Shown here: positions 1-8,310 of the stretch, piece after piece
Layout: each line of letters starts with the position of its first letter
How positions within the stretch are numbered: the first letter of the stretch is position 1
NCBI GenBank assembly: GCA_937894465.1
Contig: CALCRE010000271.1
Coordinates: 1-15,272 of the forward strand
Direction of reading: 5' to 3'
Source of the DNA: an uncultured Clostridia bacterium
GTDB lineage: Bacteria > Bacillota > Clostridia > JAAYHZ01
DNA: 15,272 bases
Translations under genes and position numbers: made by a program
Notes under the pieces: generated by a model
Seen by the model: only the letters and a program-made list of their open reading frames with translations
Told to the model about the DNA's origin: nothing
Database searches by the model: none

Positions 1-11
1 TTTTAGTGAAC

Positions 12-72
12 GGTGTACGGCAATTTGAAGTGTAGCAAATTGCTAAAATGGTGTAGAAATGGTGTAAACACC
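12..72. repeat. Leader upstream of ychF with short inverted and direct repeats
   Basis: The 121 bases before ychF hold no complete gene. An 8-bp perfect inverted repeat, GCAATTTG (20-27) and CAAATTGC (36-43), has an 8-base loop but no T-run after it, so it is not a convincing terminator. The word GTGTA occurs four times (13, 30, 51 and 62), and GGTGT-AA-ACACC at 61-72 is a small palindrome. In one frame the first bases could be the tail of an upstream protein ending in TAG at 33-35, but too little is visible to say so. I see no clear -35/-10 pair, so the ychF promoter may lie outside the window. Confidence 0.35.
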
Positions 73-121
73 ACCGCACAAACGCCACAAACCCTTGAAA
101 ATAAAGGAGATGTAAAGATAT

Positions 122-1216
122 ATGAAACTTGGTATAGTCGGATTGCCCAATGTAGGAAAGAGCACTATTTTTAATGCTTTGACTGCAGCGGGAGTAGATA
201 GTGCAAACTACCCGTTTTGCACCATAGAACCCAATGTGGGTGTTGTTGCTGTTCCGGACGAACGGCTGGATGTTTTGGCTAAGATCTATAACCCTAAAAA
301 GGTCACCCCTGCCATCATGGAATTTGTGGATATCGCAGGTTTAGTCAAAGGCGCCGGCAAAGGTGAAGGTCTTGGAAACAAATTCTTATCACACATAAGG
401 GAGACCGATGCAATCGCACATGTGGTGCGTTGTTTTGATGACCCCAATGTGGTACATGTTGATGGCTCTGTAGATCCTAAAAGGGATGTGGAAACCATTA
501 ACCTGGAATTAATTTTTTCGGATTTAGAAATTTTGGATCGCAAAATTGATAAATGCGGAAAAATGATGAAGTCAGGCGAAAAGAAATACAAGATTGAAAT
601 GGCTTTTTATACAAGGCTGAAAGAGTGGCTCGAAAGAGGAAAGCCTGCAAGAAGTTTTCAATACGAAGAGCAAGACTTGGAGTACACAAAAGATCTATTC
701 TTATTAACATCCAAGCCGGTAATCTATGTAGCAAACATTTCCGAAGACGAAATTGTGGAAGATACTGATAACCATTATGTCCGCTCCTTAAGAGAAATCG
801 CCGAACAGGAAGGTGCGGAGATCATCACATTTTGCGCAAGCATCGAACAAGAATTAAGCGGTTTGACAGGAGAAGAAAAAACAGAGTTTTTAAACGAACT
901 GGGCATTCATGAATCCGGTTTGTCTAAATTAATCAAAGCCGGCTACAAGCTTTTAGGCTTAATCAGTTTCTTAACCGCAGGAGAACCGGAAGTGCGGGCT
1001 TGGACAATTCAAAATGGGACCAAAGCACCTCAAGCAGCAGGTAAAATTCATTCGGACTTTGAAAGAGGTTTTATTCGTGCTGAAATCGTACCTTATGATG
1101 TGTTTGTCGAATGCGGTTCTTGGGCCCATGCCAGGGAAAAAGGCATGATGCGTTCCGAAGGCAAGGAATATGTCGTGAAAGACGGAGATGTTGTATTGTT
1201 CAGATTCAATGTATAG
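122..1216 (+). CDS. ychF: Redox-regulated ATPase/GTPase YchF (Obg-HflX superfamily, OLA1 family)
   Basis: This is a cytosolic P-loop NTPase of the YchF/OLA1 family. It associates with ribosomes and is linked to translation and stress responses. At 364 residues it has the normal family length. Residues 7-15 are the G1 loop (GLPNVGKST), followed by the switch region, with G3 at about 70-78 (DIAGLVKGA). At 205-208 the usual NKxD specificity loop is replaced by NISE. This NxxE form is the family hallmark and is known to allow ATP rather than GTP use. The stretch from about 85 to 190 is the helical insertion, and from about 280 to the end is the TGS domain, ending in VLFRFNV. The start is an ATG 12 bases after AAGGAG (104-109), which is rather long spacing. 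The gene lies 18 bases ahead of the tmcAL start, so the two are probably cotranscribed. Identification is firm; the in vivo role in this organism is inferred from the family. Confidence 0.96.
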   Translation: MKLGIVGLPNVGKSTIFNALTAAGVDSANYPFCTIEPNVGVVAVPDERLDVLAKIYNPKKVTPAIMEFVDIAGLVKGAGKGEGLGNKFLSHIRETDAIAHVVRCFDDPNVVHVDGSVDPKRDVETINLELIFSDLEILDRKIDKCGKMMKSGEKKYKIEMAFYTRLKEWLERGKPARSFQYEEQDLEYTKDLFLLTSKPVIYVANISEDEIVEDTDNHYVRSLREIAEQEGAEIITFCASIEQELSGLTGEEKTEFLNELGIHESGLSKLIKAGYKLLGLISFLTAGEPEVRAWTIQNGTKAPQAAGKIHSDFERGFIRAEIVPYDVFVECGSWAHAREKGMMRSEGKEYVVKDGDVVLFRFNV

Positions 1217-1234
1217 GAATGTTTGGAGGATGAC

Positions 1235-2473
1235 ATGAAAAAACCGGTCATTGCCGGCATCATTGCAGAATACAATCCATTGCATAACGGCCATTTGTAT
1301 CACATTCAAAAAACCCGTGAGCTTTTAAACCCGGATTATATTTTGTGTGTCATGAGCGGGAACTATACCCAACGAGGCGAACCGGCAATGGTCCAAAAGC
1401 AAATTCGAACGGAATGTGCTTTACGTTCAGGTATTGATTGCGTCATTGAGCTGCCTTTTGTTTATGCAACCTCCAGTGCGGAGTTCTTTGCCGGCGGAGG
1501 CGTCTCCTTGCTCAATGCACTCGGTTGTGTCACACATATAAGCTTTGGATGTGAAACACCGAACCTGAATTTATTACAAGAAATTGCACAAATCTTAGCA
1601 CAACAACCCAAGAAATATACAGAGCCTTTAAAAGAATACTTGGATCAAGGATATGGGTTTGCGGCGGCAAGGGATATCGCTTTGCATGGGGTTTTTCCCG
1701 ACATGCCTGACAATATGATATCCGGTTCCAACAACATATTAGCCTTGGAATACTTAAAGTGGATTATCAGACTGGGCTCATCCATAAAGCCTTTGCCTGT
1801 TCAACGAAAGGGTGCTGCCTACACAGATATCGGAACGGATCATCATTTTAACAGTGCCATGGCAATACGGCAACAAATTTTAAAGTACGGGAAAGTTCCG
1901 GAGTATGTAGCACAACAGGTACCGGAATGTACTTACAATCTTGTGAAAAAAGAGTGTACCGAGGAAAGATGTCCTTTGAATCTTGACAAACTGAATGACT
2001 TTTTTCAAATCTATTTACGAAGGGTCAGTCCTTCTCGATTAAACCAATATCCTTTTATGGAACCCGGTTTGGAGAACCGCCTTAAAAATGCACTTGATAA
2101 ATCAAAAGATGTTTCGGACATCATAAGGTATACTGTAACAAAACGTTATCCGGCAACACGAATCAAACGTCTGCTTTTGAATATCTTGGCCGGAATCACT
2201 CAGCAGGAATTTGATCGCTTTGTCAAAAATTCTGTTCCTTATGCCAGAATACTGGGTTTTAACACCGGAAAAGCGGAGCTTCTCGGGTTCATCAACCGAT
2301 ACTCGAATATCCCGGTCATTACAAAAACCTCAGACGTTACCTCTTTGGAAGACGGTGAATGCAAGGATTTGTTCGATATCGAAGCCAGAACTACTGATAT
2401 CTATCATTACCTTTATCCAAGTATACAAGCGGAGCAACCAAATGAATATGAATACCGATTGATCAAGGTTTAA
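1235..2473 (+). CDS. tmcAL: tRNA(Met) cytidine acetate ligase (TmcAL, YlbM family)
   Basis: The protein belongs to the TmcAL family. It activates acetate with ATP as acetyl-AMP and transfers it to the wobble C34 of elongator tRNA(Met), giving N4-acetylcytidine. The N-terminus shows the nucleotidyltransferase core, AGIIAEYNPLHNGH, where HNGH is the HxGH-type ATP-binding motif. It is followed by the conserved MSGNYTQRGEPA and IELPF.YATSSAEFFA segments. From the chosen start it is 412 residues, the usual family length. I chose the ATG at 1235 because GGAGG (1225-1229) sits 5 bases in front of it; an in-frame TTG at 1223 overlaps that site and is less likely. The gene follows ychF closely and ends before a strong bidirectional hairpin. 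Older annotations call this family a 'nucleotidyltransferase' or UPF0348. Confidence 0.93.
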   Translation: MKKPVIAGIIAEYNPLHNGHLYHIQKTRELLNPDYILCVMSGNYTQRGEPAMVQKQIRTECALRSGIDCVIELPFVYATSSAEFFAGGGVSLLNALGCVTHISFGCETPNLNLLQEIAQILAQQPKKYTEPLKEYLDQGYGFAAARDIALHGVFPDMPDNMISGSNNILALEYLKWIIRLGSSIKPLPVQRKGAAYTDIGTDHHFNSAMAIRQQILKYGKVPEYVAQQVPECTYNLVKKECTEERCPLNLDKLNDFFQIYLRRVSPSRLNQYPFMEPGLENRLKNALDKSKDVSDIIRYTVTKRYPATRIKRLLLNILAGITQQEFDRFVKNSVPYARILGFNTGKAELLGFINRYSNIPVITKTSDVTSLEDGECKDLFDIEARTTDIYHYLYPSIQAEQPNEYEYRLIKV

Positions 2474-2492
2474 AAGTTTTTAGCGCATAAAA

Positions 2493-2528
2493 AAGGAGTT
2501 GCGATCGGTTTTCCCTTCGCAACTCCTT
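2493..2528. terminator. Bidirectional rho-independent terminator between tmcAL and the ABC operon
   Basis: A perfect 12-bp stem joins AAGGAGTTGCGA (2493-2504) to TCGCAACTCCTT (2517-2528) across a 12-base loop. Read leftward it is followed at once by a T-run, and read rightward by GCTTTATTTTT. It lies between convergent genes, 19 bases after the tmcAL stop and 19 bases after the stop of the last ABC gene, so it can end both operons. Confidence 0.9.
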
Positions 2529-2547
2529 GCTTTATTTTTAAGTTTCT

Positions 2548-3531
2548 TTACGACCCGATTTCATCAATGGGTTCTGCAATTTTTCTCTTAAAATTCTTCA
2601 GGTCTTCCCCGGACGGCATAGTCAATATAATTTTTTCGCCTTCCATTTCCACCTTCAAATTCGTCTTACCTGCAATTTTCAACTCATCTATGGTAGTCTT
2701 CGGAAGCTGCAAGCGTCCGTATTTATCAACCACCACCAGCTCTTCATGGGTGTCGATGGCTCCGGCCATAGCTTGATCAAGAGCCTGATCTCCGAGTTCG
2801 GTCAACTGCTGTGCATATGACTTTTTGATCAAGAACTCACTGCTTGTTCTTCCGTCGCGAATGGCTACCACCCTGTCCACCGATTTTGAAAGCTGTGTAT
2901 CATGGGTAACAATTACAGTTGTAACACCAAATTGATTCTTCATGTTTCGGAAAACATCCATAATCAAATTTGTAGTCTTTTTATCCACCGAACCTGTAGG
3001 TTCGTCAGCCAATATCAGTTTGGGGTTGTTTGCAAGTGCAATGGCAATTGCCACCCTTTGCTGTTCACCACCTGATAACTGACTGAGTTTACTCTTCTTA
3101 CGGTGGGACATGACAACAGCATCCAAAAGCTCCAATACCCTTTCCCGCTTATTTACGGTATTACCGGACAATATCATAGGCAATTCAATGTTTTGTGTAA
3201 CCGTCAAGTAGGGGATCAAATTTCTCGCATTATTCTGCCAAACGAATCCCACAGTACTTTTCATGTATTCTCTTAGTTTTTTGTCATCAAACTTTAGAAT
3301 GTCCTCACCGTTAACCAGCAACTTTCCTGCAGACGGACGGTCCAAACCTCCTAACATATTCAATAGAGTGGACTTTCCGCTTCCGCTGTTACCGATGATT
3401 GCCATCAACTCGCCCTCATCCACTTCCAAATCCAATCCTTGGAGAGCAAGAACCTCGCTTTCTGCGGTTTTATAGATCTTAACTAAATTATCGCATTCGA
3501 TCATTAATCTTTTTTCAACGTTGTTGTCCAT
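2548..3531 (-). CDS. ABC transporter ATPase with a C-terminal AbrB/SpoVT-like domain
   Basis: The 327-residue protein starts with a complete LolD/MacB-type ATPase. It has Walker A GNSGSGKST (47-55), Q-loop Gln99, signature LSGGEQQR (152-159), Walker B LILADEP (172-178), D-loop SVD (181-183) and switch His210. These ATPases normally stop near residue 225-235; this one runs about 90 residues further. After a helical linker (about 235-260), residues 264-305 read VVVDKYGRLQLPKTTIDEL and then KVEMEGEKIIL. This matches the VDxxGRxxIP...L.I.....L.I....EKIIL pattern of the AbrB/SpoVT/MazE swapped-hairpin fold. The start ATG overlaps the end of the preceding ATPase gene by 17 bases, with a GGTGGTG site just upstream, so the two are translationally coupled. 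A second ATG at residue 10 is possible. It should energise the FtsX-type permease of this operon; the role of the extra domain is unknown. Confidence 0.9.
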   Translation of the reverse strand: MDNNVEKRLMIECDNLVKIYKTAESEVLALQGLDLEVDEGELMAIIGNSGSGKSTLLNMLGGLDRPSAGKLLVNGEDILKFDDKKLREYMKSTVGFVWQNNARNLIPYLTVTQNIELPMILSGNTVNKRERVLELLDAVVMSHRKKSKLSQLSGGEQQRVAIAIALANNPKLILADEPTGSVDKKTTNLIMDVFRNMKNQFGVTTVIVTHDTQLSKSVDRVVAIRDGRTSSEFLIKKSYAQQLTELGDQALDQAMAGAIDTHEELVVVDKYGRLQLPKTTIDELKIAGKTNLKVEMEGEKIILTMPSGEDLKNFKRKIAEPIDEIGS

Positions 3532-4198
3532 CTAACACCACCCCATCTTCAAGATTAAACACATAGTCCGCAACCTCCATCATGTTCACGTCGTGGGTTG
3601 TCATGACAACAGTGATGCCTTCTTGCTCCACTAAAGCCTTGAACAGGCGAACCACTTGCAAACCGGTCTGTGTATCCAATTCTGCAGTCGGTTCGTCAGC
3701 AAACAACACTTGCGGTCTGTGGGAGATAGCACGTGCAATCGCAACCCTCTGTTGTTCTCCTCCGGATAACTCCTGAGGTCTGTGTGTCATACGCTTTGCC
3801 AAACCAACCTGCTTCAAGCACTCTTCCGCTCTTTTTTTCCTGCTTTTATTCGAACCGGCGATTCTCAAGCCGAAGTCAACATTTTCAAATGCAGTCATAT
3901 TGGACATAAGAGCAACCGATTGGAATATGAATCCGCATTTGGTTCTGCGGATGGCATCTCTTCTAACATCCGACATCTTTGTTATTTCAACATCCTCCAA
4001 AAACACCTTGCCTTCGCTGGGTCGGTCCAAAGCACCGAGAATATTGATCAATGTGGTTTTCCCGGAGCCGGAGGGCCCTCTGAGGATACTTAGCTTGTTT
4101 TTGGGTATTTCAATATTTACATCATTTAAGGCAACCACTGTTTCACTACCCGATTTAAATCGTCTATACAAGCCTTCTGTCTTAAAAGTATAATCCAT
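3515..4198 (-). CDS. ABC transporter ATPase, LolD/MacB-type
   Basis: This is a compact 227-residue ATPase of the class that drives FtsX/MacB-type permeases (lipoprotein release, peptide or drug export). All catalytic motifs are intact: Walker A GPSGSGKTT (41-49), Q-loop Gln93, signature LSGGEQQR (144-151), Walker B VLFADEP (164-170), D-loop ELD (172-174) and switch His202. It follows the permease gene by 18 bases and overlaps the second ATPase gene by 17 bases. It lacks the C-terminal extension of its partner. Both ATPases keep every motif, so neither looks like a degenerate site. The likely arrangement is a heterodimer of the two under one permease chain, but that is inference. The substrate cannot be told from sequence. 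Confidence 0.92.
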   Translation of the reverse strand: MDYTFKTEGLYRRFKSGSETVVALNDVNIEIPKNKLSILRGPSGSGKTTLINILGALDRPSEGKVFLEDVEITKMSDVRRDAIRRTKCGFIFQSVALMSNMTAFENVDFGLRIAGSNKSRKKRAEECLKQVGLAKRMTHRPQELSGGEQQRVAIARAISHRPQVLFADEPTAELDTQTGLQVVRLFKALVEQEGITVVMTTHDVNMMEVADYVFNLEDGVVLDGQQR

Positions 4199-4216
4199 AA
4201 CAATCCTCCGTCTTCC

Positions 4217-7144
4217 TTAATCTTCTCCAAGCTTGACAGCTTGATCCATCTTAATACTCGATACAAATCGTGCCAGTGTTCCTGTACCGAGGAGCAACAT
4301 AAATCCGACAACTACATATATTCTCAGATAGTCAGTTGTGGAAGAAACGATTTCGAAAGGAGGAATCTGTTCAGCCGCACCGTACATCATTTGTAGCAAC
4401 GGTACATACAATTGACTGGTAATACTTCCGATCACCAATCCCATAAAAATAGCCATCACTGAAATTAGGATCTGCTCTACAATAATCATCCCGATTACTT
4501 TGGCTTTTGTCAATCCCATAGCACGCAGGATACCAAATTGCAACACCCTGTCACGAATGGACAGAATCCAATAAATCAAGAATCCGATAATGCTGATCAA
4601 CATTGTGACGATGAAGCTCATGGTCAGGGTTCCGTTGATACCTTGTAGCAACGGATCATTCTTGTACTTGATGATTTCCTGAGTTGCATACGCGACACCT
4701 GTAATCCGCAGATTCTTTTCGGTAATCTGATTGGTAATACTCATATCCGTTGCATCCGGAGCTTTCTTAATCCAAACTTCGTAAGGTTCCATAAATGTCA
4801 TGTTGTGCAAATAGTTTAAGTTGACAACAATCAATCTGGGCGGAACTTCCTTATTGGTCAAGAAGTCGTGCTTGTAAACCGGATTCCATGTGGGCCAGTA
4901 ATCCACAAATCCATATATAATTCCGTCGGTGAAGCTTTGTTTGCCCCAGTTGTATGTAACATTATCCAGCAGCTGAATGTCTCCGTCCTCTTGAAAATTG
5001 GACGAAAGCAACACGGCGCTTGGATTGTCAGCCAGTAAGTTCAAGTAATGGTACCAGTGATACGGCAGCAGATCTTCTCTGAACCACGCTGTCTGTCCGA
5101 ATTCATGAGATATAATTCCCATCAAATCCACATTATCACTACTTGAGCCCATAATTCTGGTGGTCACCGAAGAATTCCGATACACTTTTGTGATGGAATC
5201 AATTCCTTCCAAGTTTTCGTATTCGTAATAGTTAGGTTCGAAGTATAATACAGGTGCTGCACTGAATATTGTTTCACCTCCTGAACCACCGGCATCCGGT
5301 AATTCATCCATACCGGGAGCCGGTCCCGAACCACCCGGCTTTTCATTGCTTTCGAAGTACGGCTTCACCACAATATCCGTACCTAGATTGTACATCACCT
5401 TATCTTCAATATTCCTATTGATTGTTCTTGCTGCATTGGCATTAAAAATACCTACGGACAAGGAAACGATAAGGAATAGCATCAAAAACTGCTCTTTACC
5501 TCCGGAGCGTCCGACTTGAAGGAAGGACGAATACATAACCGGAGACCATGCGCCTTTTCCCAATGAGAAAATAATCTTGATGAGAGTGGGGTAAATTCGA
5601 AGGAAGAATAATCCTGCACCCATAATAAAGAATGTAGACAAGAAGAACATAATCGGATCAATGGAGAATCCTGTTTCAGATGCTTGTTTTACATTCATAA
5701 TCCCTTGCATATCTTGGAAATTCAATAATCCGTATATAGATGCGAACAACAGTACGAAATCCAAGAACAGTTTGTTCCATAGAGGTCTTGTTTTCTTTTT
5801 GGCTTTTTTTGTTTTGTATTCCACGATGGAAATCCTGGAACTTCTGTATGCTGGAATCAACATGGTCAGCATGAAAAACAACGAACTGTATATGGTGTAC
5901 AAATAAACATCCTGAGACAGGTTAATGGGCAATGCCGTACGATTGATAAACTCCATAAATCCGTTGGAAGCACCTAGCACATTACACATAAACATTCCCA
6001 ACATTGGGCCTACCACTGCGGCAATAACTGCATATATGGATGTTTCGATAAAGTATATCTTGAAAATCTGGAATCTGCTTGCACCTCTACTCTTCATAAC
6101 GGATATTTCATTTGCCCCGTGCTTGATAATCAATTGAGAAACCATGAAGATATAGAAAGCCAACATAATCAAAACAGGAACATAAAGAATCCATAGAGTT
6201 GTATTCAATTGCGTGTGCCTGTAATAATATTCGTTCAATATTTCATCGATGGGGAGTCTTACCGTAAAGATACCTTTCCAATCGGTCATCTCCCTTTTTT
6301 GTTCTAAATATTCCTTGGTGATATGATCTACATCGCTGATTAAAATCTCGTGATAATCCAAAGCATAACGCCATTTTGCATAAGATATGTTGAAAATACT
6401 TTCACCGATTAAATAGTCTCTTGCGATATCCCAATCGATAAACAATGTTTTGTTATAGGGGGACATGTCCTCATACCAGAAATTAGGGTCGGTATCGTTT
6501 TGAGCCACAACACCTACCACCATTACCTTGATGGACATCCCGCCTTCTTCTGTATAGGACTCGATGGTGTACACCTTGTCCCTGACTAATCCTAGTTCTT
6601 TCATAGCCCCTTCGGTTATCACCACTTCGAAAACACCGTCTTTTGTAGGTGTTGTTGAATACATTCTACCGCCGATCACACCAACATTTTCCGGCAGGTT
6701 CTCGATGGACTCAATCTTCAAAGTGACCATACCTTCCGATTTAGTTGCTATTCCGGTACTACCTTTCGATTCAGTTTCACTACTTTTCACCTCAGGTACC
6801 ACTTTCAGATGGTCAAATATAATTCGATGAAACTGACTCAATATGGGTATATTAAAAGATTTTGAATAATCATTTCTCATAATACCATCCATATTCCAGT
6901 ACATATTATACTTACTTCTCGATTCCGTAAAGTAAGTCATGTTAGCTTCCGCTTCATAGGATCCGGGGAATGATCTAGTGTCTATTTGGAATTGCTCCAA
7001 ATCTTTTGTAAGCATTCTCTGGAAAACACCGGCCGAATACATCGGTATGGTGCTTACTGTTGCTACCAAAAGAATAGATCCGATAAGAAGGCAGGCTACT
7101 AACCATTTATTACTGATAATCTTTCTTAATACGACTAACAGCAC
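4217..7144 (-). CDS. Large two-domain FtsX-family ABC permease
   Basis: A 975-residue membrane protein with about ten predicted membrane segments (near 13-31, 317-339, 368-388, 413-432, 458-473, 497-517, 552-570, 840-863, 887-908 and 940-960). Two large extracytoplasmic regions (about 32-316 and 571-839) separate them. The FtsX-type cytoplasmic motif appears twice, as ISVMKSRGAS (347-356) and FGILRAMGLTKAKV (870-883). One chain therefore carries both permease halves, unlike the roughly 650-residue MacB, which works as a dimer. Residues 603-623 in the second outer region are a Gly/Pro-rich flexible stretch. The start is GTG at 7144, preceded by AGAGGGGG with 7 bases of spacing. It lies 16 bases after the adaptor gene and 18 before the first ATPase gene, so this is one operon. 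Export of a peptide, lipid or antibiotic is the family expectation; the actual substrate is unknown. Confidence 0.9.
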   Translation of the reverse strand: MLLVVLRKIISNKWLVACLLIGSILLVATVSTIPMYSAGVFQRMLTKDLEQFQIDTRSFPGSYEAEANMTYFTESRSKYNMYWNMDGIMRNDYSKSFNIPILSQFHRIIFDHLKVVPEVKSSETESKGSTGIATKSEGMVTLKIESIENLPENVGVIGGRMYSTTPTKDGVFEVVITEGAMKELGLVRDKVYTIESYTEEGGMSIKVMVVGVVAQNDTDPNFWYEDMSPYNKTLFIDWDIARDYLIGESIFNISYAKWRYALDYHEILISDVDHITKEYLEQKREMTDWKGIFTVRLPIDEILNEYYYRHTQLNTTLWILYVPVLIMLAFYIFMVSQLIIKHGANEISVMKSRGASRFQIFKIYFIETSIYAVIAAVVGPMLGMFMCNVLGASNGFMEFINRTALPINLSQDVYLYTIYSSLFFMLTMLIPAYRSSRISIVEYKTKKAKKKTRPLWNKLFLDFVLLFASIYGLLNFQDMQGIMNVKQASETGFSIDPIMFFLSTFFIMGAGLFFLRIYPTLIKIIFSLGKGAWSPVMYSSFLQVGRSGGKEQFLMLFLIVSLSVGIFNANAARTINRNIEDKVMYNLGTDIVVKPYFESNEKPGGSGPAPGMDELPDAGGSGGETIFSAAPVLYFEPNYYEYENLEGIDSITKVYRNSSVTTRIMGSSSDNVDLMGIISHEFGQTAWFREDLLPYHWYHYLNLLADNPSAVLLSSNFQEDGDIQLLDNVTYNWGKQSFTDGIIYGFVDYWPTWNPVYKHDFLTNKEVPPRLIVVNLNYLHNMTFMEPYEVWIKKAPDATDMSITNQITEKNLRITGVAYATQEIIKYKNDPLLQGINGTLTMSFIVTMLISIIGFLIYWILSIRDRVLQFGILRAMGLTKAKVIGMIIVEQILISVMAIFMGLVIGSITSQLYVPLLQMMYGAAEQIPPFEIVSSTTDYLRIYVVVGFMLLLGTGTLARFVSSIKMDQAVKLGED

Positions 7145-7160
7145 AATACTACCCCCTCTC

Positions 7161-8216
7161 TTATCTTGTAAAGACTTGTTCTCCCGGTTCTAATCCTTCA
7201 ATGATTTCTGCTTGCGTTGCAGTCATAATTCCAACTTCTACAAGGCGTTGTGACCTCATTCCGTCTTCGTATACATAGACAAAATTATCGCCTTGGTTCT
7301 CTCTGATCACCGATTTGGGAACCAAAATAGCGTTTTCATTGGAGTTTAATACCAACTTAATTGTTACACGATCTCCGAATTCCAAATTTTGAAGCCCGGT
7401 GGCATCAATCGTAACAACACCTTTCTTGTTGGAATCTTCCGGTTGATCAAAGGGGGTTCCTATTACTTCACATTCGTACTCAAATTGTTCTTTGTTCTTC
7501 GAATACGTTATTTGTACTTTTGTTCCGATTTTAAAGGCAGGTGCGTTGGCAGTGTTATTATACTCCAAAACGCCTGAGTTTGGGTCACTGATGTGGCATA
7601 ATGTGGTTCCGTCTGAAATGGGATCACCGGGTTTTAATCTCCTGACAAAATTGATCTGCCCGCTTACCGGTGCGAAAACACGGGTTCTTCTGTATGTCTC
7701 TTCTAACTCGTTCAGCTTCTTTGTTTCAACTTCCAGAGTCAACTCTGCAAGTCTTAAATCATACTTATATCCTCCGCCTTCAATGTCTGATCTTTCTTTT
7801 AACCGATCATAGGCGATCTGTGCTCTTTCATGGTCTATCCTTTTATAATACAACTGGTCGTCTAAATTACCGGTATCAAGCTCTAACAACAAATCTCCTT
7901 TGTTGACAACATCGCCTTCTTTGATATGTAATACAACAACCGTACCGCCTTGTTTATCTAAAATAACAGGCTCTGTGATCGCAGCTGCAAAGTTTGCAGT
8001 TCCTCTGATGGACTCTTCAATGGGTCCTCTTACTACTGTTGTAAGTGGTAAAGATACTTCTTCCGGTGCAACTAAGGGCGGCTTCGGCAATTCTTCCTGT
8101 ACCGGCCATAGAAAACACCCCGACAAGGACAATGACATAAAAATAATAACCAAAGAAAATGTGATTGTTTTGAAAAGTGATCTACTTTTCAAAAAGACGC
8201 GTGAAGTTCTAAACAT
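7161..8216 (-). CDS. Lipoprotein membrane-fusion/adaptor protein (HlyD/MacA-like)
   Basis: This is the adaptor subunit of the export system, predicted to sit on the outer face of the cytoplasmic membrane. Numbered from the ATG at 8216 (351 residues), a basic N-terminus and a hydrophobic stretch (17-32) lead to the lipobox LSGC with Cys34, so it should be lipid-anchored. Two half-motifs of a biotinyl/lipoyl-like fold, about 88-116 (GTVVVLHIKEGDVVNKGDLL) and 179-207 (RVFAPVSGQINFV...GDPIS), flank a coiled-coil hairpin (about 118-178). A beta-barrel region follows. The start is ambiguous. GGGGAAGGG (8223-8231) abuts the ATG at 8222 but stands 6 bases before the ATG at 8216, so I chose the latter. 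It is the first gene of the export operon. No outer-membrane channel gene is present, which fits a monoderm host. Confidence 0.9.
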   Translation of the reverse strand: MFRTSRVFLKSRSLFKTITFSLVIIFMSLSLSGCFLWPVQEELPKPPLVAPEEVSLPLTTVVRGPIEESIRGTANFAAAITEPVILDKQGGTVVVLHIKEGDVVNKGDLLLELDTGNLDDQLYYKRIDHERAQIAYDRLKERSDIEGGGYKYDLRLAELTLEVETKKLNELEETYRRTRVFAPVSGQINFVRRLKPGDPISDGTTLCHISDPNSGVLEYNNTANAPAFKIGTKVQITYSKNKEQFEYECEVIGTPFDQPEDSNKKGVVTIDATGLQNLEFGDRVTIKLVLNSNENAILVPKSVIRENQGDNFVYVYEDGMRSQRLVEVGIMTATQAEIIEGLEPGEQVFTR

Positions 8217-8229
8217 ATGCATCCCTTCC

Positions 8230-8239
8230 CCATGTTAAA
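8230..8239. repeat. Third partial copy of the operator-like word near the adaptor start
   Basis: CCATGTTAAA at 8230-8239 exactly repeats the right two thirds of the palindrome at 8311-8325. It overlaps the edge of the ribosome binding site of the adaptor gene. With only 10 matching bases in AT-rich DNA it may be chance. Confidence 0.3.
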
Positions 8240-8270
8240 TTTGGAAAATAATATAATGATTCCTTTAATT

Positions 8271-8299
8271 ATTATATCACAGAATTATTACGAAATAAA
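8271..8299 (-). promoter_or_regulatory. Predicted promoter of the ABC export operon
   Basis: Read on the minus strand, a perfect -10 box TATAAT (8271-8276) lies 17 bases from a weak -35 box TTTATT (8294-8299). Transcription would start near 8264, about 48 bases ahead of the adaptor start codon. The poor -35 and the palindromes just upstream suggest help from an activator. This is inferred from sequence only. Confidence 0.55.
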
Positions 8300-8310
8300 G
8301 AACATTTTAT

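Noticed and set aside
205..1216. Unusual nucleotide-specificity motif in YchF (NxxE instead of NKxD)
   Set aside because: It is the known hallmark of the YchF/OLA1 family, not a novelty.
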